Source: Bacillota bacterium
Lineage (GTDB): Bacteria > Bacillota > Clostridia > Lachnospirales > Lachnospiraceae
Length of the DNA: 64,000 nt
Direction of reading: 5' to 3'
Assembly: GCA_023418475.1 (NCBI GenBank)
Contig: JAEZZO010000067.1
Location: forward strand, 9,428 to 73,427
A model generated the notes under the pieces. That model was not told the origin of the DNA, ran no database searches, and saw nothing but the letters and a program-made list of their open reading frames with translations. Positions 1-7,828 of the stretch are shown here, piece after piece. The first letter of the stretch is position 1; every line of letters starts with the position of its first letter. A program made the position numbers and the translations under genes.

Positions 1-147
1 CCCCAATAACTCACCCTCCTGTATTTCATATGTGAGTTTTCCCCTATCCAGTTCTCCCGGAATATAGAGCAATTTTTCATTTGTTGTCTGTGCCGTCAGC
101 TTTGCGGCATACAAAGAATTTCCTGTTCCTGTAAAATAGAAGATCAT
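1..147 (-). CDS. EFR1-type flavodoxin/ferredoxin protein, N-terminal part
   Basis: Reading in from the left edge on the minus strand there is an open frame of 49 codons starting at ATG 147 and running off the window. It begins MIFYFTGTGNSLYAAK, the flavodoxin-like FMN-binding loop (TGTGNS) typical of EFR1-family proteins, which carry a flavodoxin fold followed by two [4Fe-4S] ferredoxin motifs. Only the flavodoxin N-terminus is visible, so the ferredoxin half is an inference from the family. AAAGGAC lies upstream of the ATG as a weak ribosome site. It is probably a cytoplasmic electron-transfer protein. Confidence 0.75.
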   Translation of the reverse strand, partial: MIFYFTGTGNSLYAAKLTAQTTNEKLLYIPGELDRGKLTYEIQEGELLG

Positions 148-200
148 ATTTTATACGTCCTTTCAAAAAATAAATCACTAATCAGTAGAATAGTTAACAT

Positions 201-1532
201 TTATAATTGAAATTGATCAACTAATTTTGTTAAATGATCTGCTACTACTACTTGTTTTTTCACAGAATCATTTGTTTCGTTCATAATACTGTCTATGTTG
301 GATAAACTGGAATTAATCTTCTCGGTAGAATCAGATGATTTATCGGATACCCCAACAACCTTGTTCATCAATTGACTGATTTCCTGTATGGAAGTATTCA
401 TATGCACCGAAGAATTATTTACTTCAGATGCGATATCATAAATCAGTTTTGCATCCTCCTGATATTGTTCTCCTGTATGCAGCAAAAGTGCATAATCACC
501 TTTTACATTGTCTTCAATATATTTCAGAATATCCTGCGCACTACTCGACAGGTTGAAAAACACCTCATTCACCTGTTCAATTATTATTTTCACATCCGAA
601 ATAGTCAAATTAGTCTGCTCCGCCAGTTTTTTTACCTCTCCTGCAACTACTGCAAATCCTTTTCCCTGCTCTCCTACCCTGGAGGCCTCAATGGATGCAT
701 TTAATGCAAGAAGATTTGTCTGATCCGATATTTCCTTAATCTTATCCAGAATCGTTTTAATTTCATCAACCACCTTCACTGCTTCAATAGCGCTTAGTAT
801 TTTCTCTTGTTTTTCGCTATATGTATCATTGGCTTTTTCCAGGGAAGCAGTAACTCTATCCTTCATATTAGCCGCTCTGCTTTCCATCTCTGCTGATGCA
901 TTTAATGTATTATTAACTTTGACCGTCAATTGTCCGGTAACATCTTTCATATGTTTGATTGATAGATCAGCCTCCCGTGTGGTACTTAACAAGACTTCTG
1001 CATCATCATAGAGCCTGGAGGAAATCGTATTGATTGAGCTAATACTGGAATATGTTTTTTCTGTATCTTTTAACAATTCATAATTGGAATTGTGAATCGT
1101 TTTCGAACTCTCGGCAATCTCTGCAATTAATTGCCTGATATTTATTGCTGCCATATCCAGAGAATTTCCTAATCTGCTGAGATCATCCTTACCAGCAAAA
1201 TTCAATTTAGCGGACAAATCCCCATCCCCCACCTTTTTGGCAAATAGTACAACTTTTTTCAACCTATTTAAAACAAGTCTATCATAAGCAAAGACTATGA
1301 TAAATACGATGATTACAATGTTAATCATACCAGCTAAAACCAGTCCAACGCTGCCATCAAGAAGGAATGTATCTACCCCCATACTGCTCAGTGTATCTTT
1401 TCCCTTGCTAATCGCTATATTAACTCCCTGTCCTATGTAAATACTAAGACCTTGAACAACGACTACAGCAATAATCAGTTTAAATTTAATTGAATAGATC
1501 GTGGCATTTAAAACTCTTTCTTTAAGATCCAT
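201..1532 (-). CDS. Methyl-accepting chemotaxis protein with minimal outer domain
   Basis: A 443-residue chemoreceptor. Membrane segments at about 18-34 and 62-83 are separated by only about 27 residues, so there is no folded periplasmic/extracellular sensor domain. A HAMP linker follows (about 84-137), then a long helical signalling domain whose hairpin tip carries LLALNASIEASRVGEQGKGF and GEVKKLAEQT, the CheA/CheW contact region. The tip differs slightly from the usual AAIEAARAGE consensus. With no ligand pocket outside, it probably senses membrane state, a partner protein or an intracellular cue. It stands alone, with no che genes in the window. SD AGGGAGG precedes the ATG. Confidence 0.9.
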   Translation of the reverse strand: MDLKERVLNATIYSIKFKLIIAVVVVQGLSIYIGQGVNIAISKGKDTLSSMGVDTFLLDGSVGLVLAGMINIVIIVFIIVFAYDRLVLNRLKKVVLFAKKVGDGDLSAKLNFAGKDDLSRLGNSLDMAAINIRQLIAEIAESSKTIHNSNYELLKDTEKTYSSISSINTISSRLYDDAEVLLSTTREADLSIKHMKDVTGQLTVKVNNTLNASAEMESRAANMKDRVTASLEKANDTYSEKQEKILSAIEAVKVVDEIKTILDKIKEISDQTNLLALNASIEASRVGEQGKGFAVVAGEVKKLAEQTNLTISDVKIIIEQVNEVFFNLSSSAQDILKYIEDNVKGDYALLLHTGEQYQEDAKLIYDIASEVNNSSVHMNTSIQEISQLMNKVVGVSDKSSDSTEKINSSLSNIDSIMNETNDSVKKQVVVADHLTKLVDQFQL

Positions 1533-1902
1533 ATAAAGCCTCCCTTAGATGTATTCATACGCATTACTTACCAACCATTTGTTATATAACATCTTAAGAT
1601 AATTATCCGTTCATTGTCAATTAACAAACTCTTTCCTTATTATTAAAATACCATGAAGTGTAAATTATTTCTCTTATACTTTAAGAATAAAAGTTTACCT
1701 TACATATTCTTGCAATCATAAATCAATAAATATAACTATGTTCTGCGCGCTTAGCTATATATCCTGAAGTTTTTTTAAAGGGCAAATTTTCTTATAATTA
1801 TATGAATGAATTTTATGATTAATTTTTATAACTAATTTTCTTATTAATTTTATTTTTTTAAATCATTTTATTAGTTTTCTTATTAATCTTCTTAGATTTT
1901 AT

Positions 1903-1994
1903 TGTCAAAAGCCTGATCCAGATTGTGTAGATGAATATGTGTGCATATATATTCATCCAGCAAATCATTTTTTTGTCTTTAGACATTCGAATCC
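1903..1994. repeat. Dispersed palindromic element, short copy (copy 1 of 3)
   Basis: This AT-rich 626 bp gap between the chemoreceptor and the traB-like gene holds no convincing gene. It contains a short member of the dispersed palindromic family found also at 34825 and 60021. The ends TGTCAAAAGCCT (1903) and CATTCGAATCC (about 1984) match the ends of the longer copies. The inner arms form GATGAATAT...ATATTCATC. The central hairpin of the long copies is missing, so this copy looks internally deleted. Confidence 0.6.
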
Positions 1995-2158
1995 TTCTTA
2001 TGAAATAAAAAAACACTCGATCAATTTGATATATTCTCTGTTTGATTAACATAAGACATATCAAATTGTCCGGGTGCTTCTTTCAAATATCCGTACTCAA
2101 CCTGATTAACTATATCATATTCTCCTAATATACAGGGAAAGTTTCAATCTATTCTTAA

Positions 2159-3313
2159 CTAAAACAAGTTTCTGATAATATCCGCACCAGCGATAAAAGT
2201 GCCTATCGAAGCTCCTATATTAGCCATAAAGGCAACCAATATTATTCTTAGAAACCTATTCTTAAAAAATCCCTTAAGAGAAAAGATATCTTCCGGGATT
2301 CTCTGAATATCCTGAACCGTAGGCTTCTTGATGGACGCCTCTACCAATCCGGTAAACCAGCCACAGGCAAGAACTGGGTTGATCGTAGTAAATGGCGCTA
2401 CAATCAATGAGGTAAGAATACTAAGAGGATGCGCCAGTGAGAGAGCTGTAAAGAGGCTCGCTAGTACTCCCGTCCATAACAGCCACACCGATAATTGTTT
2501 TAATCCTGTTTCTATGTTAATAAAAAACGCATAAAACATCAAGATTACTAAAGCGGCTGGTATGATCCAGCCTGCCATTTTAGCAAGCGGACTTTTTGGT
2601 GGAATCGTTGAAATACTTTCTATATCCTGTGTACGATAAATTTCATTCTTTACACCGGGTACATGTGCACCTCCAAGAATAGCTACTACTTTTTCTCCGG
2701 GCGCTTCTTTGATTTTTGCAGCTAAATACTGGTCACGTTCACTGATCAGTATATCTCCGATTTTAGGAAACTCCTTACGCATCTCGCTCATAACAGAATC
2801 CAGCATGTCTTCTTTTAATAACTCCTGCAAATCCTCATCTGATACATTCGTATCCTCGTCAAAAGAGAACAGAAGACTCATAATCAGCTTTCCCTTCTCC
2901 CATAAACTGAGCTTTCGCCATATGCGGAGAAAGGTCGTTTGTATTTTTCGATCTGCCAATACTAAAGTCGCTCCTATCTCCTTCGCACTCTCAATTCCCT
3001 GTATCATCTCACCGCCAACATTGGTATTCAAGTTCTTTGCTATTCTCTTCTGATAAGAAGCTAGTACTAAGTTCGCCATCAGAAATCCAAGCTTCTTTGC
3101 CTTTATCACTTTAATGATATCCGTATTTTCCCATGCATTCGGATTTTGAATATTTTGAAATCGATCCTCATCAAGCTCTATACATACACTATCAGGATGC
3201 TCTTCTTCAACAATCTGCTTTACGAGTGCGGCACTATCTTTGGAAACATGCGCGGTAGCTATTAATATAATCTTTTTATTCTCATAATCAAGCTCTGTTA
3301 CATTATCCTTCAA
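2159..3313 (-). CDS. TraB/PrgY family membrane protein
   Basis: A 384-residue protein with an N-terminal TraB/PrgY (GumN/Tiki-like) domain and a C-terminal membrane region. Visible family motifs are IATAHVSKDS (about 17-26), CIELDEDRF (about 44-52) and LGGAHVPGV (about 214-222), which hold the conserved His and Glu residues of this putative metalloprotease superfamily. Hydrophobic stretches near 248-270, 275-300 and 355-380 suggest three to four membrane helices. Founder members (PrgY, TraB) limit peptide pheromone activity in enterococci, but chromosomal homologues are widespread and of unknown substrate. It is monocistronic here; length is normal for the family. Confidence 0.85.
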   Translation of the reverse strand: MKDNVTELDYENKKIILIATAHVSKDSAALVKQIVEEEHPDSVCIELDEDRFQNIQNPNAWENTDIIKVIKAKKLGFLMANLVLASYQKRIAKNLNTNVGGEMIQGIESAKEIGATLVLADRKIQTTFLRIWRKLSLWEKGKLIMSLLFSFDEDTNVSDEDLQELLKEDMLDSVMSEMRKEFPKIGDILISERDQYLAAKIKEAPGEKVVAILGGAHVPGVKNEIYRTQDIESISTIPPKSPLAKMAGWIIPAALVILMFYAFFINIETGLKQLSVWLLWTGVLASLFTALSLAHPLSILTSLIVAPFTTINPVLACGWFTGLVEASIKKPTVQDIQRIPEDIFSLKGFFKNRFLRIILVAFMANIGASIGTFIAGADIIRNLF

Positions 3314-3451
3314 ATTCTTTACTCCTTCGCAACTTTATACTAATTCATACTTCATAGACTAATATACAGCAAGACGGGATGAAATGCATCATTTATTTTT
3401 GAGTTTTATATTCAAGCAGACACCATTCTTACATTACTGATTTGCTGTTTA

Positions 3452-3503
3452 AAATCAAAAAGGACTTTGTATAGCAACCTTTCAGCCGCTTTTACAAAAG
3501 TCC
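3452..3503 (-). terminator. Rho-independent terminator
   Basis: On the minus strand, GGACTTTTGTA pairs with TACAAAGTCC across a loop of about 20 nt and is followed by TTTTTGATTTT. It lies directly downstream of the 3511-4053 gene and would end its transcript. Confidence 0.65.
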
Positions 3504-3510
3504 CATTATA

Positions 3511-4053
3511 TTAAATCGTATATTCAAATTTTTCAGTAATACTTATTACCTTGCCATCTTTCACTTCAACAAAAAAAGGAACCCTTTGAGCCGGCGGCCT
3601 GTCAGCGTAAGTATTGTTTAGGTGCTTCAAAAACTCTTCTTGTTTCGTTGTTGTATATAATCTGTCGCCCTCATCCTCTTTCACAAATAAAAGATCGAAA
3701 TCAACAAATGTATACGCAGTTCTGTTAGTAATCTCAAATGTTTGTTTTTTCTTATTTTTATTATAGATATAATAACCATCCGGCATATCAATATCTTCGT
3801 CCAGATTAAGTTCCTTAATCCGATCTTCTTCTTCTGTCGTAACGATTTCAACCTCATCAATCCTTAATAAATTATCTTCGAGTACAATATATCCCGTAAT
3901 TAATTTGGATTCGGACTGATCTGTGTTATTATTTACCAAAGAAACCACTTCATGAGAATTAAAAAACCTATAATTTACGATAAGTCCAATTCCACCAACT
4001 ACTATAATGGACAAGAAAATAATCAACCAAAACCTTGCCTTTTTGACTTTCAA
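3511..4053 (-). CDS. Hypothetical membrane-anchored protein
   Basis: A 180-residue protein that I do not recognise. It starts at TTG 4053 with AAAGGAGGT about 11 nt upstream. The N-terminus is MKVKKARFW followed by a hydrophobic segment (about 10-29), which reads as a signal anchor. The rest is polar and charged with many Asp/Glu/Lys and alternating beta-like stretches, so an extracytoplasmic beta-rich domain is plausible. No cysteine lipobox is present. It has its own terminator and appears monocistronic. Function unknown. Confidence 0.6.
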   Translation of the reverse strand: MKVKKARFWLIIFLSIIVVGGIGLIVNYRFFNSHEVVSLVNNNTDQSESKLITGYIVLEDNLLRIDEVEIVTTEEEDRIKELNLDEDIDMPDGYYIYNKNKKKQTFEITNRTAYTFVDFDLLFVKEDEGDRLYTTTKQEEFLKHLNNTYADRPPAQRVPFFVEVKDGKVISITEKFEYTI

Positions 4054-4270
4054 TACTTATTCAACCTCCTTTTCCAACTATATACATACTACACCATTTT
4101 TCATGATATTTCCAGTTATATTTATAACATTCTTTTTTCAGTATGTATCTGGTTACTGTTATTTCTGTGATCTCTCCCATAATTATGATTTATTGATTGA
4201 CATTTTAAGTAAAAGCAGTATAATTTTATTTATTCTGAACAGTCAATTAAAAAAGAAAGGAGAACATCTT

Positions 4271-4924
4271 ATGCCAAAACTAGGAATGGAGCCTATTCGC
4301 AGAGCGGAAGCGATCAATGCAGCCTTAGAATGCATTGCAGAACACGGCATTCAAGGCATTACTATAGATATGGTGGCGGAAAAGGCCGGGTTTTCAAAGG
4401 GGATTGTGGCTTACTATTTTAAGTCTAAAAGGAATTTAATTCTTGAAAGTCTGAAGGAATTTCTGGCGGCTTATAGTCTGAAGATTGGCTCTTCTATCAA
4501 AAAGGATATGCCTGCACTCGATATGGTAAAAACCATTGTGGAGGTTTCACTACCTGCTTTAGCAGATAAGAGTGAGGATACGATTAATGTCTCAACTTTA
4601 GAGGGAACGGATTATATCCGATTGCCTCAAAAAAAAATAGCCAAAATATTTATTCAGTTTATCTCCATATCATCCATCGATGAGGAACTAAAGGCTATTA
4701 TGCGGCAAACCTATCAAAATGATACTCGAGGAATAGCTCTTCTTCTAAAACATGCAAAGAAGACCTATTCTGTAGATGATCTAGATGAAAATAATGAAGC
4801 TTATGCCTTACTCGCCTTGATTAATGGCTTAAGCTTCTTTCGAATTAGTGATTTTATGCCATTTGACGAGACAGATAACAGGAATATTGCTCTAGACTTT
4901 ATAAACAGATTATTTGTGGATTAA
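4271..4924 (+). CDS. TetR/AcrR family transcriptional regulator (BetI-like N-terminus)
   Basis: A 217-residue regulator. I place the start at ATG 4271, preceded by GAAAGGAG, although the frame stays open further upstream. The N-terminal helix-turn-helix (about 9-57) has the TetR pattern TIDMVAEKAGFSKGIVAYYF, and the first residues MPKLGMEPIRR closely resemble BetI. The C-terminal ligand domain is not assignable. It lies 107 bp upstream of an ABC-2 exporter operon in the same orientation, so it most likely regulates that exporter in response to a small molecule. Confidence 0.85.
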   Translation: MPKLGMEPIRRAEAINAALECIAEHGIQGITIDMVAEKAGFSKGIVAYYFKSKRNLILESLKEFLAAYSLKIGSSIKKDMPALDMVKTIVEVSLPALADKSEDTINVSTLEGTDYIRLPQKKIAKIFIQFISISSIDEELKAIMRQTYQNDTRGIALLLKHAKKTYSVDDLDENNEAYALLALINGLSFFRISDFMPFDETDNRNIALDFINRLFVD

Positions 4925-5031
4925 TAGGTTTAAAGTATCAAATATAACATGAAGTTATGAATTGACTTGCTTTTTTAATACCTAGATAGTTAAATTCTTT
5001 GAAAATAAAACATTAGGGAGGGAATGAATAA

Positions 5032-5979
5032 GTGGAAAATGAGATATTTCTATCTGTAAACGGACTTAGCAAGCATTATGGTGATCTGGCAGCGGTAGAT
5101 CATATAAGCTTTTCTGTATACCGGGGAGAAGTTTTTGGTCTGCTTGGGCCAAATGGAGCTGGAAAAACCTCCACCATAAAGATGATATGCGGTCTTATCA
5201 AAGCCGATACCGGAGATATCGTGTATGATGGTTTATCAATGGCTAACGATTACGAGAAAATAAAGAGTTTGATTGGTCTATGTCCTCAGGACATTGTAAT
5301 ATGGGAACACCTGACCTGTTTGGAGCAATTGAAATTTATCGGGATGTCTTATGGCTTATCCAGTCAAAAAGCAGTGAAAAGCGCTTTTTGCTTATTGGAT
5401 ACACTAGGTTTGAGTGATAAAAAAAATAAACTCGCCGGCTCCTTATCGGGCGGAATGCAAAGAAGGCTGAATATAGCACTTGCTCTCGTACATGACCCAA
5501 AAATCATCATTCTTGATGAGCCCCAGGCTGGACTGGACCCTCAGAGCAGAATCCTTGTGCGGGATTTCATTAGGCGGACGGCGAAGCATAAAACTGTAAT
5601 TCTTACAACGCATGATATGGATGAAGCAGACCGCCTATCTGACAAAGTGGCAATTGTTGATCATGGAAAAATACTTACGATAGATACACCAGAAAAGCTA
5701 AAAGAAAAAAATGGAGCGGGTGATATCATACAGATAAGAACAAAGGAAAATAATCAAACAATGATTAATCAGTTTCTAAGTGCTCTCCCGCCGGTATTTA
5801 CAGAAAAGTCGTATTCGGATGGTCTTTTTCTGCTTAGTGCCCGTAACGCCGTTGAGCTGATTACGGCCATCACCAGTATGCTAAAGGATTTACATATACC
5901 AATTGATGATATCAGTCTGCGTAAGCGTACTCTGGAAGACGCTTTTATTTCATTAACCGGAAGGGGGTTACGTGAATGA
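5032..5979 (+). CDS. ABC-2 type transporter, ATP-binding subunit
   Basis: A 315-residue ATPase, GTG start at 5032 with GGGAGGG upstream. Walker A GPNGAGKTS (about 39-47), signature LSGGM, Walker B IIILDEP and the switch His in LTTHDMDEAD are all intact. The C-terminal tail of about 90 residues is typical of DrrA/CcmA-type exporters of drugs, lipids or antibiotics. Its stop overlaps the permease start by 4 bp, showing translational coupling. It forms a complete exporter with the next gene under the neighbouring TetR regulator; substrate unknown. Confidence 0.9.
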   Translation: MENEIFLSVNGLSKHYGDLAAVDHISFSVYRGEVFGLLGPNGAGKTSTIKMICGLIKADTGDIVYDGLSMANDYEKIKSLIGLCPQDIVIWEHLTCLEQLKFIGMSYGLSSQKAVKSAFCLLDTLGLSDKKNKLAGSLSGGMQRRLNIALALVHDPKIIILDEPQAGLDPQSRILVRDFIRRTAKHKTVILTTHDMDEADRLSDKVAIVDHGKILTIDTPEKLKEKNGAGDIIQIRTKENNQTMINQFLSALPPVFTEKSYSDGLFLLSARNAVELITAITSMLKDLHIPIDDISLRKRTLEDAFISLTGRGLRE

Positions 5980-7109
5980 AACTGATTGCAGCCACAATAA
6001 AATCCTGGAAAGAAAATATCAGGAATTGGAAGATTCTCGCTCTCGTCCTTACATTTTCTCCCTTCTTTTTAATCTTAATTTATTTGTTTTATGGACAATC
6101 GCCGACTATTTATAAATTAGGTATATTAAACTTAGATCATGGTAACACATCCATTGAATTAACAAAATCCCTTCAGAATATAAAGGGACAGGATGACATC
6201 CTCTTATTCCACATCACTGAATTTCAAAGTGAAAAGGAGCTTCAGGGAAAGGTAAAAGATAAAACAATAGACATAGGAATCGTTATTCCGGAGAATTACT
6301 CTAATATCACATCACAAGCAAAACAGATGGAACCGGCTGCCGTACATTTTTATGGCAGCATGAGCAATATGCACTACACGGTCGCTGCCGTATTAGTAGG
6401 CAATGAAGTGAACCAACAGGGCTTAACTGCCATAAAAGCCACTCTTCCAACTTCCATATCCGAAACCTTTTTGGAAAAGAAGCTGCCCTCCAGTGAATTT
6501 GATAGCTATGTTCCGGGACTGATATCCCTGGCCGTTTTGATGCTTTTGTTTACAGCAACTGCTTCCATAGTGAAAGAAAACGATCAAAAGACACTTATTC
6601 GATTAAAACTTAGCAAGCTTGGTTCGTTCAATTTTATAATGGGTATCTGCATTGTGCAGGCTGTTATTGCAACGGCTGCCATTGCAATTTCCTATTGGAC
6701 AGCTCTGGCACTTGGCTATCAGCCTGAGGGAAGCTTTGGAAGTATCCTTTTTGTCGGCCTTCTTTCAAGCGTTTCCATGGTATCGATCAGTGTGGTTGTG
6801 GCAAGCTTTCTTAATACAATTTTTGATGTATTAACCATCGGATGCTTTCCCTTCTTTATCCTGATGTTCTTTTCGGGCTGCATGTTTCCACTACCAAAAA
6901 TTAATATTTTTACGATCAGAGGTTACTCTCTGGGTATTACGGATATCCTGCCATTAACTCATACCGTGAATGCATATCATAAAATTATGGATTACGGAGC
7001 AGGGCTGCCTGATATTCTGTTTGAGATTTTGATGATTATTTTACTCTCTGCTTTTTATTTTTCAATCGGATTATTTTTGTATAAGAAGCGAAGGCTTTCG
7101 AAAGCGTAA
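5976..7109 (+). CDS. ABC-2 type transporter, permease subunit
   Basis: A 377-residue membrane protein of the ABC-2 permease type. It has one N-terminal membrane helix (about 21-39), a large extracytoplasmic region of about 140 residues and a C-terminal block of five helices (about 180-370). This YhgE/DrrB-like layout fits exporters of drugs or lipophilic compounds. The start overlaps the upstream ATPase stop (ATGA). It is the last gene of the tetR-ATPase-permease group; no clear terminator follows before a large palindrome at 7141. Confidence 0.88.
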   Translation: MKLIAATIKSWKENIRNWKILALVLTFSPFFLILIYLFYGQSPTIYKLGILNLDHGNTSIELTKSLQNIKGQDDILLFHITEFQSEKELQGKVKDKTIDIGIVIPENYSNITSQAKQMEPAAVHFYGSMSNMHYTVAAVLVGNEVNQQGLTAIKATLPTSISETFLEKKLPSSEFDSYVPGLISLAVLMLLFTATASIVKENDQKTLIRLKLSKLGSFNFIMGICIVQAVIATAAIAISYWTALALGYQPEGSFGSILFVGLLSSVSMVSISVVVASFLNTIFDVLTIGCFPFFILMFFSGCMFPLPKINIFTIRGYSLGITDILPLTHTVNAYHKIMDYGAGLPDILFEILMIILLSAFYFSIGLFLYKKRRLSKA

Positions 7110-7140
7110 ATCAAAATAATTCTATCTCTAAACCGCGTTA

Positions 7141-7321
7141 TGAATAGCCCGACCATATCGAAAAGCAAAATGATTGTTGCTTATGGTTGCATAAATAATT
7201 CATTTGACGTACTGCAGTTGGCTGAGTGCAATAATGTAAAGTACGTCGAATGAATCGATATGCAATCATAGGTAATTATATTCAACCTGATGCTGGAATC
7301 GGATTTTAACCGGGCTAATAG
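7141..7321. repeat. Large imperfect palindrome (about 180 bp)
   Basis: Nested inverted repeats fill the gap between the exporter operon and the HPr gene. The inner arms 7177-7212 and 7241-7276 pair over about 33 bp (for example TTCATTTGACGTAC with GTACGTCGAATGAA). The outer arms pair GAATAGCCCG near 7142 with CGGGCTAATAG near 7311. The sequence differs from the 1903/34825/60021 family but the architecture is similar. It could serve as a bidirectional terminator or be a non-autonomous mobile palindrome. Confidence 0.6.
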
Positions 7322-7351
7322 CATAAAGGTGTACGCATCTCATACCTGATT

Positions 7352-7609
7352 TTACAAGTATTCCTCAAATAACGTAAGAAAGCCCTGATATGCTTTTTCT
7401 TCCTCCTTCCCTTCAAAAACTACTTCAACCATATCGTTTTGTTTTATTCCAAGTCCCATTAATGCCATTAATTTTGATGCATCCACGTTTTTGGCATCTC
7501 TTTGTATCGTGATAAGACAGTCATATTGTTTTGCTTCTTTTACAATTAATCCGGCAGGTCTTGCATGTACGCCTAGTTCATCTTTAATTAAATAACGAAA
7601 GCTTTTCAT
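7352..7609 (-). CDS. HPr-family phosphocarrier with altered Ser46 site
   Basis: An 85-residue HPr-like protein. I start it at ATG 7609 (MKSFRYLI), since this gives the normal HPr length and places the phospho-accepting histidine at residue 15 in GVHARPAG. It would accept phosphate from enzyme I, encoded just upstream at 7825-9435. Aligned without gaps to Bacillus HPr, the regulatory position 46 is Lys and Ser sits at 45 (ASKLMALMGLGI), so HPr kinase control is likely altered or absent. No EII components are nearby. The ribosome site GGAATGGAG comes from a repeat (7613-7667) that abuts the start. Confidence 0.88.
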   Translation of the reverse strand: MKSFRYLIKDELGVHARPAGLIVKEAKQYDCLITIQRDAKNVDASKLMALMGLGIKQNDMVEVVFEGKEEEKAYQGFLTLFEEYL

Positions 7610-7612
7610 TTT

Positions 7613-7667
7613 TTCTCCATTCCTGCGCACATTTTCGGCGCATCATAATTTTGTAGCTTACGCAGGT
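7613..7667. repeat. Short repeat shared with 49213-49269
   Basis: On the plus strand, CTCCATTCCTGCGCA (from 7615) and TTACGCAGG (7658-7666) recur in the same order and similar spacing at 49213-49227 and 49261-49269. The CCTGCG/CGCAGG ends are inverted, so this is a small palindromic element. Here it directly precedes the HPr start and supplies its ribosome site. Confidence 0.5.
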
Positions 7668-7690
7668 AAAAACTACTTACGTTGAAAATA

Positions 7691-7828
7691 CCTTCTTTCA
7701 AACATATACCCGTGCCTTTCACTTTTTGATGTTTTTCTCAAAAAGTGAATAGGCTTTCATAAATAGTTTGAAAGTGACCTTCTTTCAAACTTATACCCGT
7801 GCCTTTCACTTTTTGATGTTTTTCTCAA
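7691..7828. repeat. Palindrome with a 51 bp direct repeat between enzyme I and HPr genes
   Basis: Positions 7691-7741 and 7778-7828 are the same 51 bp sequence with one visible difference, spaced 87 bp apart. The first copy together with 7742-7777 forms an imperfect palindrome (CTTTCAAAC...GTTTGAAAG outer, CACTTTTT...AAAAAGTG inner). The second copy runs into the stop codon of the enzyme I gene (7825-7827). It may act as a processing or attenuation hairpin between the two cistrons. Confidence 0.7.

Noticed and set aside
1858..2064. A 68-codon minus-strand frame in AT-rich DNA
   Set aside because: It overlaps the palindromic element at 1903, has no ribosome site and a composition typical of random AT-rich DNA.
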